Source of the DNA: JAEMQF01 sp963791595
GTDB lineage: Bacteria; Pseudomonadota; Gammaproteobacteria; Burkholderiales; Burkholderiaceae_C
Length of the DNA stretch: 64,000 bases
Assembly: GCA_963791595.1 (NCBI GenBank)
Contig: CAWBTF010000007.1
Coordinates: 62,001 to 126,000, forward strand
Reading direction: 5' to 3'
In this document: in pieces, positions 53,822 through 61,763 of the stretch
Numbering within the stretch: the stretch's first letter is position 1
How the letters are laid out: every line of letters begins with the position of its first letter
The notes under the pieces: model-generated
Databases searched by the model: none
Seen by the model: only the letters and a program-made list of their open reading frames with translations
Told to the model about the DNA's origin: nothing
Position numbers and translations under genes: made by a program

Positions 53822-54034
53822 TCACAAGTCGCCTGGCTTGACGCCGAGTTGGCCGCACATGGCGTGAAACGTGCCGGTTTTCAGTTCATCCCTCGGATTG
53901 CGCACGATCGTGAATGCAGCGCCGTAGTAAAGCGTCTGATGGCTGCCCTTGCCGCGCGAGGCATTCAACACCACTGTCACCTTTCGCGCCTTGCCCAGCG
54001 CCTTGAGTTTGCGAATGAACTCGTTGCCCGTCAC
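53822..54034 (-). CDS. hicA: HicA toxin (mRNA interferase)
   Basis: 70 aa from GTG 54034 (TGNEFIRKLKALGK). It has the double-stranded-RNA-binding-like fold with the active His in GKGSHQTLYYG and C-terminal FHAMCGQLGVKPGDL. The toxin cleaves mRNA when HicB is lost. The frame extends upstream to 54100, but homologues begin at this position. The order toxin then antitoxin is standard for hicAB. Confidence 0.85.
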   Translation of the reverse strand: MTGNEFIRKLKALGKARKVTVVLNASRGKGSHQTLYYGAAFTIVRNPRDELKTGTFHAMCGQLGVKPGDL

Positions 54035-54146
54035 GCTCTGATTGTCGGACGAAACCGTCCGCCCGGCAAGCTGAACCTGATGCACCCCATACGTGGGCAT
54101 GACCCGCGCGAGGCGTTCAGGCGAGCCGCATGCGAAGCATCTTGAT

Positions 54147-54156
54147 TCGAATTCGA
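54147..54156. promoter_or_regulatory. Palindrome TCGAATTCGA upstream of hicA
   Basis: A perfect 10-bp palindrome lies in the 164-base space between hicA and the divergent MBL gene. HicB helix-turn-helix domains bind such sites, so it could be the operator. Evidence is only position and symmetry. Confidence 0.3.
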
Positions 54157-54198
54157 CGGGGGCTTAGCATTCTCGCGTCGGCAAGCTCGGGAGGCGTC

Positions 54199-55335
54199 AT
54201 GAATGCAGGGCTCTATCTCGGCCAGATCTCGCGCAGGGATCTGCTGCGCTCCGGAGCTTCACTGGGGGTGTTGTCGGCGGCGCTGGCGGCGGCACCGCGC
54301 CCGGCGCGCGCGCAGGCCCTCAGCGGTGCGGTTCCGCAGGTCGACGCACTTGCGGTGCGCGTCGTCACCGACTCCTACCACCACGCGTTCGAACCCTCGC
54401 GCAAGGTCAACGACATGACGGTGCAGCGCTTCGCGTTCGCACTCGCCAAAGACCGGCCGCCGCGCAAGGCGTTGCAGAACGAATGGGGACTGTCGCTGCA
54501 CGTCGAATCGCGGCAGGGCGGCGAGACGCGCGAAATCCTGATCGACTTCGGCTACACGCCCGAGACGCTGAACAACAACCTCGAACTGCTGGGCATCGAC
54601 CCGGCGCGCCTGGACGCGCTGATGCTCAGCCACGGCCACTACGACCACTTCGGCGGGCTCAACGGTTTCCTGGCGCAACACCAGGGCAGGCTCAAGAAGG
54701 CGCTGCCGTTCTACCTCGGTGGCGAGGAGTGTTTCTGCACGCGTGAAGCGGGAGTCGGCGACTCGGCGGGCGACTTCGGTTCCCTCGATCGGCAGGCGAT
54801 CGCGAACGCAGGCCTACGCGTCTTGTACGCCGACCAACCCTCGGTGATCGCAGGGCACGCCTTTTCCACCGGAATGATCGCCCGCGCCTCGTTCGAGAAA
54901 GTGCTGGCGCCGTCGCGCATGAAGCCCGGATTCGCGAACAACGTGGGTTGCAAGCCCGAAGCGCTTTCCGAAGCGAAGCGCAGCCTGACGCTGGTGCCCG
55001 ACGACTTCGAGCACGAACAGGCGACCTGCTTCAACGTGAAGGGCAAGGGCTTGGTCGTGATGACCTCGTGCGGGCACCGCGGCGTCGTCAACTCGGTGCG
55101 CCGGGCGATCGCCGTCTCAGGCGTGAACAAGGTGCACGCGGTGATGGGCGGCTTCCACCTCGCGCCGCATGCGCCCGAGTACCTGCGCGAAACCGTCGCG
55201 GCGCTGAAGGAAATCAATCCCGATCACCTGATCCCGATGCATTGCTCCGGCGAGGCCTTCATCGCCATCGCGATGCAGGAGATGCCGGGCAAGGTGCTGC
55301 GCTCGTCGACCGGAACGCGCCTGCTGTTCGGCTGA
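54199..55335 (+). CDS. Tat-exported metallo-beta-lactamase-fold hydrolase
   Basis: 378 aa. A Tat motif SRRDLLRSG is followed by a hydrophobic stretch and cleavage near PARAQA. The metal motif is LSHGHYDHFGG, with FYLGGEECF and MTSCGHRG further on, and a C-terminal PMHCSGEAF. This arrangement matches the group of Tat-exported MBL enzymes related to 7,8-dihydropterin-6-methyl-4-(beta-D-ribofuranosyl)-aminobenzene synthase-like and cofactor-free dihydropteridine-type enzymes. ATG at 54199 follows GGGAGG. Substrate unassigned. Confidence 0.83.
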   Translation: MNAGLYLGQISRRDLLRSGASLGVLSAALAAAPRPARAQALSGAVPQVDALAVRVVTDSYHHAFEPSRKVNDMTVQRFAFALAKDRPPRKALQNEWGLSLHVESRQGGETREILIDFGYTPETLNNNLELLGIDPARLDALMLSHGHYDHFGGLNGFLAQHQGRLKKALPFYLGGEECFCTREAGVGDSAGDFGSLDRQAIANAGLRVLYADQPSVIAGHAFSTGMIARASFEKVLAPSRMKPGFANNVGCKPEALSEAKRSLTLVPDDFEHEQATCFNVKGKGLVVMTSCGHRGVVNSVRRAIAVSGVNKVHAVMGGFHLAPHAPEYLRETVAALKEINPDHLIPMHCSGEAFIAIAMQEMPGKVLRSSTGTRLLFG

Positions 55336-55346
55336 ACGGCGCCCGA

Positions 55347-56039
55347 TCAGCCCTTGTAGCTGATCGTCAGATCGCCCACGCCGTCGACATGGCCCTCCAA
55401 CTTGTCGCCGGGCTTGACAGGTCCGACGCCGGCCGGCGTGCCGGAGTAGATCAAGTCACCGGGCTGCAGCGTGATCAGGTTCGACAGGTAGGCAATCTGC
55501 TCGGGCACGCTCCAGATCTGCATCGCCAGGTCGCCGCTTTGCTTCACTTGCCCGTTCACCTTCAGCGTGATCGCGCCTTTCGCAGGGTGGCCGATTTCGC
55601 TGGCGGGCTTGAGCGCGGTGCACGGCGCCGATTCGTCGAACGCCTTGCCCATCTCCCAGGGCCGGCCTTGCTTCTTGGCTTCGCCCTGGATGTCGCGGCG
55701 TGTCATGTCCAGGCCCACACCGTAGCCCCAGACATGGCTGAGCGCCTTGTCGACGGGGATGTTCTTGCCGCCCTTGCCGATCGCGACGACGAGTTCGATC
55801 TCGTGGTGCACGTCTTTCGTTCCCACCGGGAAGGCGAGCGTCGTGTTGTTCTGCACGATCGAGTTGGCCGGCTTCATGAAGAAGAACGGCGGCTCGCGGT
55901 CCGGGTCGTGGCCCATCTCGCGCGCGTGGTCGGCGTAGTTGCGGCCGACGCAATAGATGCGCCCGACCGGAAAGCGCTTGTCGCTGCCGGCGACGGGCAG
56001 CGAGGGTTGGGGGCCGATGTCGATGACGTAATTGCTCAT
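55347..56039 (-). CDS. Fumarylacetoacetate hydrolase-family protein
   Basis: 230 aa. The compact FAH fold: RIYCVGRNYADHAREMG, FFFMKPANSIV, VHHEIELVVAIGKGG, GYGVGLDMTRRDIQ, and the C-terminal YSGTPAGVGPVKPGD. Metal ligands (two Glu, one Asp) are inferred from HEIELVV and GLDMTRRD. Members split C-C bonds in aromatic ring-cleavage products or act as oxaloacetate decarboxylases. ATG at 56039. It precedes the convergent Bug gene on the same strand, 34 bases apart, so both may be cotranscribed. Confidence 0.88.
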   Translation of the reverse strand: MSNYVIDIGPQPSLPVAGSDKRFPVGRIYCVGRNYADHAREMGHDPDREPPFFFMKPANSIVQNNTTLAFPVGTKDVHHEIELVVAIGKGGKNIPVDKALSHVWGYGVGLDMTRRDIQGEAKKQGRPWEMGKAFDESAPCTALKPASEIGHPAKGAITLKVNGQVKQSGDLAMQIWSVPEQIAYLSNLITLQPGDLIYSGTPAGVGPVKPGDKLEGHVDGVGDLTISYKG

Positions 56040-56073
56040 GCGCTCTTTCGTGGTGGTTGGATGAGGGTTGAAT

Positions 56074-57057
56074 TCAGTCGAGCTTGATGCCGACCGCTTT
56101 GGTGATCTTCACGTACTTCGCGACCTGGCCGCGCAGCATCTCGCGAAACTCCTCGGGCGACTTGCTCGCCAGAGGCTCGGCGCCGTTCGCATCCATCGAC
56201 GCCTTGAATTCCGGCGTCGCGACGATGCTCGAGATTTCCTTGTGCAGCCGATCGACCACCGCCTTGGGCATGTTGGCCGGGCCCATGATGCCCAGCCACA
56301 GCGCGGCCTCGAAGCCGGGGTAGCCTTGCTCGGCGACCGTCGGCACAGCGGGCAGGGCCGGCGAGCGCGCCAGCGTGCCCACGGCGAGCGGGCGCACCTT
56401 GCCGGCTTTCGTGTTCTGCAGCAGCGCCGGCATCGAACCGAACACCGCCTGCACCTCGCCGCCGACGATCGCCAGGTCCGCCGGCGCGTTGCCCTTGTAG
56501 GGGATGTGCACGACGTCGATCTTCGCCGCGTCTTTCAGCATCTCCATCGCCAGGTGGGTGGCTGTGCCGTTGCCCGCCGACGCGTAGTTCAGCTTGGCCG
56601 GCTGGGCCGCGGCGAGCGCCACGAACTCGGCGAGGCTGTTGGCCTTCACCTGCGGGTTCACGACCAGCAGATAGGGCGTGATCGCGACGAGCGAAATGTG
56701 CGTGAAGTCGGCCACCGGGTCGTACGGCAGCTTGGTGTACGCGCCGGCCGCGATCGCGTGCGTGCTCGTCGTGCCCAGCGTCAGCGTGTAGCCGTCGGCG
56801 GGCGCCTTTGCGGTGAGGTCGGCGCCGATCGTGCCGCCTGCGCCGGCCTTGTTGTCGACGTTGACGGTCTGGCCCAGCCGTTCAGACAGGCGCTGCGCGA
56901 CGATTCGCGCGACGATGTCGGTCGAGCCGCCCGGCGCAAAGCCGACGATCAGCTTGATCGGCTTGTCGGGGTAGGGGGCTTGCGCGAGCGAGCCGGTCGC
57001 GGCAAGCGCCAGGCTCAGACTGCCGGCGGCGGCAGCGATCAGGTGGCGAATTCTCAT
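56074..57057 (-). CDS. Bug/TctC-family periplasmic solute receptor, copy 2
   Basis: 327 aa. Signal peptide (about 1-26), hallmark PDKPIKLIVGFAPGGSTDI, GAGGTIGADLTAKA, IPYKGNAPADLAIVGGEVQ, and PTVAEQGYPGFEAALWLG. ATG at 57057 (MRIRHLIA). No membrane partner nearby. It lies directly upstream of the FAH-family gene; the pair suggests uptake and cleavage of a keto acid or ring-cleavage product (inference). Confidence 0.87.
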   Translation of the reverse strand: MRIRHLIAAAAGSLSLALAATGSLAQAPYPDKPIKLIVGFAPGGSTDIVARIVAQRLSERLGQTVNVDNKAGAGGTIGADLTAKAPADGYTLTLGTTSTHAIAAGAYTKLPYDPVADFTHISLVAITPYLLVVNPQVKANSLAEFVALAAAQPAKLNYASAGNGTATHLAMEMLKDAAKIDVVHIPYKGNAPADLAIVGGEVQAVFGSMPALLQNTKAGKVRPLAVGTLARSPALPAVPTVAEQGYPGFEAALWLGIMGPANMPKAVVDRLHKEISSIVATPEFKASMDANGAEPLASKSPEEFREMLRGQVAKYVKITKAVGIKLD

Positions 57058-57121
57058 GGTGTGGTTCCAGAGCTTGGGGCGTGATTCTGACATCATGACC
57101 GCCGGAGCCGCAGCCGCGTGA

Positions 57122-57310
57122 GCGGTCCAGGACCTGAACCGCGCGGTGCTCTACGAAGGCACGGTGGCGCAGGAGCTGAAGATGCTCGTCAGCCTGGTGA
57201 CGAGCCAGGCGAGCGGCTGCCGCTACCGCCAGGCGCACATGACGAACCTGGCGAGCGTCTACCAAGCGTCGGACGAAAAGATCCGCGCCGTATGGAGCTT
57301 CGATGATCGC
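57122..57310 (+). pseudogene. Fragment of an AhpD/carboxymuconolactone-decarboxylase gene
   Basis: Reads NRAVLYEGTVAQELKMLVSL, VTSQASGCRYRQAHMTNLAS, VYQASDEKIRAVWSF. This is the AhpD-core motif with the second cysteine of the redox CxxC replaced by Arg (CRYRQAH). A stop sits at 57119 just before the first recognised residue and the N-terminal half is missing, so it is a relic. The 3' boundary is approximate. Confidence 0.7.
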
Positions 57311-57425
57311 CTGCGACGCGGGGAGGTACTCCGTGCATTGCGTTCCGCGAGGGGCATACTTCCTCTCCCCGATCCTCTGTTGCTTCGCAGCACGGTCTGT
57401 CTGAACATGCCCAGTGAGTTCGAAA

Positions 57426-57851
57426 ATGCCCTATCAAGTCATGTATTCGTCTCAAGCCACCCAGCCCCTCACGATCGGTGGCCTCGAACGGATTCTCACG
57501 GATGCGCGAACCGGCAATGAGGCGCGCGACGTCACCGGGGCCCTCGTCTATGTCGACGGCGTGTTCTTTCAGATTCTGGAAGGTGACGAGGAGGTCGTGC
57601 GCAACCTGATGACCAGCATCGCGGCCGACACCCGGCATCACTCGGTGACGGTTTTTCACGAAGCCGAAGTCGAGGCGCGCGCTTTCGAGTCGTGGCGGAT
57701 GGCCTACCTGAGCCCGACTGCCGAGGAGATGCGAACCTGGGTGGGCCTGCCGGGCACTGCCACGATCGAAAGCCTGCTGGCCGACGTCAATCGCGACCCT
57801 CACCGGGTGCCCCGGATTCTGCTCAAGGCCCTCCAGGCGCTCGCGGATTGA
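57426..57851 (+). CDS. BLUF-domain blue-light receptor
   Basis: 141-aa flavin-binding BLUF domain alone. The key residues are present: Tyr7 (MPYQVMYSS), Asn31 (TGNEARDVTG), Gln49 (GVFFQILEGD), Trp90 and Met92 (SWRMAYL). The remainder is a short C-terminal cap. Single-domain BLUF proteins signal through partner proteins; none is obvious here. ATG at 57426 is family-like; GTG at 57414 in the same frame adds 4 residues. Confidence 0.9.
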   Translation: MPYQVMYSSQATQPLTIGGLERILTDARTGNEARDVTGALVYVDGVFFQILEGDEEVVRNLMTSIAADTRHHSVTVFHEAEVEARAFESWRMAYLSPTAEEMRTWVGLPGTATIESLLADVNRDPHRVPRILLKALQALAD

Positions 57852-58270
57852 ATCCCCAGTTCGGGGCCTGATCGTGAGCCGCTGGCGTGCGGTCGGCTGC
57901 GCCAGGGCAGATCGAGCGCGCTGCCGTCGGGCAGGCGGGTCAACACCGGAGTGGCGCCGAACAGGCCGACGATCTCCATCGGCTGCGGGCCGACGTTGAA
58001 GATCTGGTGATCGCGATCCCTGGGCAGCACCACCGTGCAGTCGGCGCCGAGGCGCTGCACGGCACCTTCGGTGTGCACCTCGCCCCAACCGGCGAGGCAC
58101 AGCACCACCTCGTCGCAATCGTGGCGGTGTGGCGGTGTCGCCGCGCCGGGCGCCAGCGTCTGGCGCCAGACGGATAGCTGCTGCAGGCCGTCGGCCTGGC
58201 CCGCCCAGGTGGCATGGGCCACGCCCGGAATCGGCGTGGCGGCGGGGCGGGATTGTTCGATCACGTTCAT
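57800..58270 (-). CDS. Cupin-domain protein
   Basis: 156 aa. Cupin motif 1 PPHRHDCDEVVLCLAG(WG)EVH carries two His and a Glu, motif 2 is LPRDRDHQIFNVGPQPMEIVG. Single-domain cupins are often sensor, isomerase or dioxygenase-like. ATG at 58270 (MNVIEQSRPAAT). The last 17 codons overlap the BLUF gene on the other strand, which is a sign that the true end may be earlier or that a frame slip occurred. Confidence 0.75.
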   Translation of the reverse strand: MNVIEQSRPAATPIPGVAHATWAGQADGLQQLSVWRQTLAPGAATPPHRHDCDEVVLCLAGWGEVHTEGAVQRLGADCTVVLPRDRDHQIFNVGPQPMEIVGLFGATPVLTRLPDGSALDLPWRSRPHASGSRSGPELGIQSASAWRALSRIRGTR

Positions 58271-58301
58271 GGTCGTCTTTCGAATGGGGTTGGGGGAGAG
58301 T

Positions 58302-58484
58302 GGGGTCCGCGGCGCCTCGGATGTAGGCCAGGACGAACTCGCGCGCGGCGCGCTCGTGGCAGTGCTGCCCGACAGCAAACCCGCGCCGATGCCCATCAGC
58401 GCCGTGGTGCCGTCAGGCCGACTCGTGCCCCCGCGCGTACGCGTGCTGCTCGATGCGCTGGAGACGTTGCGTTCACGGAGTTGA
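58302..58484 (+). pseudogene. C-terminal fragment of a LysR-type regulator gene
   Basis: Reads GQDELARGALVAVLPDSKPA, PMPISAVVPSGRLVPPRV, RVLLDALE. This is the standard end of LysR effector domains, ending RSRS and stop. No helix-turn-helix or other effector segment lies upstream. The remnant follows the cupin gene head to head, a place where LysR genes commonly sit. Confidence 0.65.
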
Positions 58485-58513
58485 TGCGAGAAAGGCGAGG
58501 ACACAGATGAAGG

Positions 58514-58798
58514 ATGAAGGAACGCGACAACACCTGCGCGAGCGTGTGGGACGCTCCGGCAGACACGCGCGAGCAGGCGGCAAACCTGCTCGCACGAGCG
58601 CACTTGATGCGCCGGATTGCCGAGCTGATCCGGGCCGAAGGGTGGAAGCAGACCAGGGCGGCCGAGCGCTGCGGTGTCACCCAGCCGCGCATCAACGATC
58701 TGCTGCGTGGGCCTGTGTCGCGTTTCTCGCTCGATGCGCTCGTGAACATCGCGACGGCACTCAGCCGGCGCGTGAGCTTAGAGCTCGAGGTGGCCTGA
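58514..58798 (+). CDS. XRE-family helix-turn-helix protein (HigA2-like)
   Basis: 94 aa. Helix-turn-helix LIRAEGWKQTRAAERCGVTQ, PRINDLLRGPVSRFSLDALV, a shape used by HigA-like antitoxins. Usually a RelE/HigB toxin lies just upstream; none is found here, so it is an orphan antitoxin or free-standing regulator. ATG at 58514 has GAAGG upstream. It follows the LysR remnant by 29 bases. Confidence 0.75.
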   Translation: MKERDNTCASVWDAPADTREQAANLLARAHLMRRIAELIRAEGWKQTRAAERCGVTQPRINDLLRGPVSRFSLDALVNIATALSRRVSLELEVA

Positions 58799-59298
58799 AC
58801 ACGGCCGGTGTGGCGATTGAATGTCAGCGCGCGAGGATCTCTCGCGATGCCGCCGTCGACTTGAGATAGGCAACAGCGCCGAACGGTGCGGTCGTTGTCG
58901 GCGATCGGCCAGGAAGGAACGCCAAAGTCAGGCAGCCTGATGTCGGCAAGTACCGGTAAGCCGACCGAGCAGTCGGCGCCGGCAAGGTCGGCAGTGCAGC
59001 GTGTGCGGTCGGTGACGGATCCCGGGCGTACTCACGCTGACTGGCATCAAGCAGTCATCGGGGCCAACGCCAAGCATGAACCGAAGGTCGGCTTCGTGGG
59101 CACTGATGTCATAGACCGCTAGCCACCGCACCCGCGTCACGCCAGCGACTGCTTCCATCTCCCCCGGACGCGAGGTACCGACTGGGAGCGGTCATGCGCA
59201 CGAAAGAAGGCGGACTCAACTCGCCAGAACATTCACATGCCCCGCCGCATGCGAGCTCCCGAACATACGCACCGTGGGCTTCTGCTCGTCGGTTCGCG
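58799..59298. other. About 500 bases with no recognisable gene
   Basis: Short open frames on both strands (for example 58886-59122 plus, 58928-59158 minus) have no domain or family signature. No tRNA, repeat array or transposase is seen. The region separates the remnant zone at 57.1-58.8 kb from the MFS gene. Confidence 0.5.
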
Positions 59299-60513
59299 TC
59301 AGCAGTGCGTATGCAGGTTGCTCGTTCTACGCGCCGAGCGCAACACGATCGCGAACGCCGCGGCCGCCAATGCAGCGCTGCCAGAAGTGATCCATGCAAA
59401 GGCGCCTGCAGGTGACATTGCCAGCGCACCTACGAGACCCGTACCCGCTGCGGCGCAAGCCATCTGGAGAAACCCCAGCAGCGCAGAGGCAACACCGGCG
59501 CGATCACCAAAGGGCTCCAACGCGATTGCCGTGCCGATCGGATTGACAATCCCCATGCCGGCCAGGAACAGCGTCACCGCCGCCATGAATGGCGCAGGGT
59601 CCGGCGTGCCGCCCAGAATGACGAGCCACAGCCCGCTCGCCAACGCCACTAGGATGCCGGTCATGCCGACCTTGGCAGCGCCGAAGCGCGGCGCAAACCG
59701 CGGCGCCAGCAAGCCGCTGGCGAACACGACGAAGACGGAGCCGGCAAAGAATGCGCTGAGTCCGGCAGCGGTCACGCCCATTCCGGTCATCAGGATGGAT
59801 GGCGCCGCGCCGAAGAAGCTGTAGAGGCAGCCGATCACGAGGCTGACCGCGAGCGCGGGTGCGATGAAGCGCGCATCGGTTACGAGCGTGGCGTAGGCGC
59901 TCACGGTCGCGAACGGATGCGCCGGGCGCCGTCGCGCCGGTGGCAGGGTTTCGCCCACGCTGAAGCGGTAGTGCAGCGCCACCAGAGCAGCTGCCAGGGC
60001 CACCAGCATGAAAACACTGCGCCAGCCGAGCCACGCCGCCATCACGGTGCCGAGAGCCGGAGAGAAGCCCGGTGCGGCGGCCATCGCGATCATCACCAGT
60101 GCCAACGCACGGGTCAGCGCTGCGCCGTGATACAGATCCCGCGCGATGGCACGGGCCAGCACCGATCCCGCACAGGCGCCGATCGCCTGGATCGCCCGCC
60201 CCGCGATCAGCATGCTCAACGTGGAGGCAAGCGCACAGACGATGCTGCCGCTGATGAACACCGCCAGCCCTCCGAACACAAACGGCTCGCGACCGAGCGC
60301 GTCGGCATACGGGCCAACGAACAGTTGACCGACCGCGAACACGACGAAGAACACGCTGAGCGTCAGCGCGAGCTCGCGCGGATCGACATCCAACTCCCGC
60401 GCCATCAGCGGGAAGGCCGGCAGCATGATGTTGGTCGCAAGCACGCCAAGGGCGGCCAGACTCGCGAGCAACACCAGCCTGCTCGCGTTCAGGGGCTGAG
60501 AAGGATTCGACAC
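59299..60513 (-). CDS. Bcr/CflA-type multidrug efflux MFS transporter
   Basis: 404-aa, 12-helix transporter. Starts SRLVLLASLAALGVLATNIM, LPAFPLMARELDVD, and carries GPYADALGREPFVFGG (the MFS A-loop) and RAIQAIGACAGSVLARAIARD, typical of the DHA1/Bcr-CflA group. Helix 7-12 half includes GIVNPIGTAIALEPFGDRAG. Exports drugs or small metabolites by proton antiport. ATG at 60513. It follows the thioesterase gene on the same strand (30 bases apart). Confidence 0.9.
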   Translation of the reverse strand: MSNPSQPLNASRLVLLASLAALGVLATNIMLPAFPLMARELDVDPRELALTLSVFFVVFAVGQLFVGPYADALGREPFVFGGLAVFISGSIVCALASTLSMLIAGRAIQAIGACAGSVLARAIARDLYHGAALTRALALVMIAMAAAPGFSPALGTVMAAWLGWRSVFMLVALAAALVALHYRFSVGETLPPARRRPAHPFATVSAYATLVTDARFIAPALAVSLVIGCLYSFFGAAPSILMTGMGVTAAGLSAFFAGSVFVVFASGLLAPRFAPRFGAAKVGMTGILVALASGLWLVILGGTPDPAPFMAAVTLFLAGMGIVNPIGTAIALEPFGDRAGVASALLGFLQMACAAAGTGLVGALAMSPAGAFAWITSGSAALAAAAFAIVLRSARRTSNLHTHC

Positions 60514-60543
60514 GTCCGATCCCTACACACAGGCATTGCCGCG

Positions 60544-61011
60544 TCAGCCCAGCATCGCGCCGCGCCCGGTTTCGACGTCGAACACGAGCAGCGTGGAACT
60601 CGCGGTCGCACACAAGCGTCCCGCCCCGTCGTGCAGCGTGGCCTCGGCAAAGGCGACGCGCCTGCCGACCGAGACCACGCGGCCGGTCGCGCGCACGACG
60701 CCACTGTCGTCGCTCAAGCTGCGCAGATACGAGACCTTCAGCTCCAGCGTGGTGTGACCGCGGCCGGCGGCGAGCGCGGAGTGCGTCGCGATCCCGCAGG
60801 CGCTGTCGAGGAGCGTCGCGGCGTAGCCGCCGTGCACCGCGCCCATCGGGTTGTAGACGCTTCGGTCGGGCTTGCCCTCGAAGACGACGCACCCGCGTTC
60901 GACCTCGACCAGTTCGAAGCCGAGCGTGCGGCCGATCGGCGCCTTCAGCCCGCTGCTCAGAAGGGCCCGCAGCTGCTGCAGCCCGTCCGGCGCCTGTTCC
61001 TCGTTGTTCAT
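60544..61011 (-). CDS. PaaI-type hotdog thioesterase
   Basis: 155-aa hotdog-fold thioesterase. The active loop is YNPMGAVHGGYAATLLDSACG (HGG with catalytic Asp/Glu-like residue downstream), strand TTLELKVSYLRSL, and CATASSTLLVFD. Hydrolyses acyl-CoA or aromatic acyl-CoA. ATG at 61011 overlaps the TetR stop at 61008 by 4 bases, so it is cotranscribed with the regulator. Confidence 0.88.
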   Translation of the reverse strand: MNNEEQAPDGLQQLRALLSSGLKAPIGRTLGFELVEVERGCVVFEGKPDRSVYNPMGAVHGGYAATLLDSACGIATHSALAAGRGHTTLELKVSYLRSLSDDSGVVRATGRVVSVGRRVAFAEATLHDGAGRLCATASSTLLVFDVETGRGAMLG

Positions 61012-61628
61012 GGTGCGTGCCTCGGGGTGGCTCGTCGTGGGGTTCCTGTCGGCCCGCGGGGTACGCCGCGCTTCGGCAGGATGGCCGAACGGCAGGCTTC
61101 CAGAATCTCGTCAGCCAACGGCGAATCGTCGGGGCAGGCCCGCGACAACACGATCGCGCCAACGAGATGCGCGAATGTGCTGATCCTCTGGGCGCGTTGC
61201 TCGCGCCGTGCCCGTGACCCTTGCTCCTGGTCGTCACGCCCGAGGACCGACAACAGATCCTCGATGCCGCCTTCGAACGCCGACTTGACCTGCACCGGTT
61301 GGCGCGCGGCGTCTGCGCCCAGCGCCGCGAACGTGCACCCATCGCCCGGTGCGTCGCGGTGCGCTCGGGACAAGTACTGCCGCACGAACGCGGCTTGGTC
61401 GGCGCCCTCGCTCAGGCTTGACGACCGGGCGAGACCGCAGGCCGCGGCTTCTGCCATCAGGTCGGCCTTGGACCCGAAGTGCTTGTAGAAGCCGCCGTGG
61501 GTGAATCCGGCGGCGGCCATCAGATCGGCCACACCGATGCCGTCGTAGCCGCGCTCGCGAAAGAGCGTCGATGCCGTTTCGACGATATGCGCGCGGTTCG
61601 CGTGAACTTGCGCCTTGGTGACCTTCAT
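61008..61628 (-). CDS. TetR-family transcriptional repressor
   Basis: 206 aa. The N-terminal helix-turn-helix is IVETASTLFRERGYDGIGVA, DLMAAAGFTHGGFYKHFGSK. The C-terminal ligand domain contains CTFAALGADAARQ and LADEILEACRSAIL, the form of the AcrR/TetR_C_6-like group that often senses electrophiles. ATG at 61628 (MKVTKAQVH) is used. The gene diverges from a quinone reductase and a reductase cluster; the spacer has a good palindrome. It probably represses these genes and its own operon. Confidence 0.88.
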   Translation of the reverse strand: MKVTKAQVHANRAHIVETASTLFRERGYDGIGVADLMAAAGFTHGGFYKHFGSKADLMAEAAACGLARSSSLSEGADQAAFVRQYLSRAHRDAPGDGCTFAALGADAARQPVQVKSAFEGGIEDLLSVLGRDDQEQGSRARREQRAQRISTFAHLVGAIVLSRACPDDSPLADEILEACRSAILPKRGVPRGPTGTPRRATPRHAP

Positions 61629-61701
61629 TGCTGGAAGCCTCTTGATGGATGCCAGTCCGGTGACGTTGACTGTGCATTGATGATAACCAGCATCAAACAG
61701 C

Positions 61702-61732
61702 TTGACAACAATGATGACGCTCATCATCATTG
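61702..61732 (+). promoter_or_regulatory. Promoter with overlapping TetR-type operator
   Basis: CAATGATGA (61709-61717) and TCATCATTG (61724-61732) are perfect inverted arms around CGCTCA. TTGACA (61702-61707) and CATCAT (61725-61730) are spaced 17 bases, a plausible sigma-70 promoter for the rightward genes. The operator covers the spacer and the -10, so TetR binding would block the polymerase. Confidence 0.6.
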
Positions 61733-61763
61733 AATCCGCGGCCACTCGAAAAACACCGGAACC

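Noticed and set aside
58799..59298. Small open frames at 58886-59122 (plus) and 58928-59158 (minus)
   Set aside because: No ribosome sites, motifs or recognisable homology; both could be chance frames.
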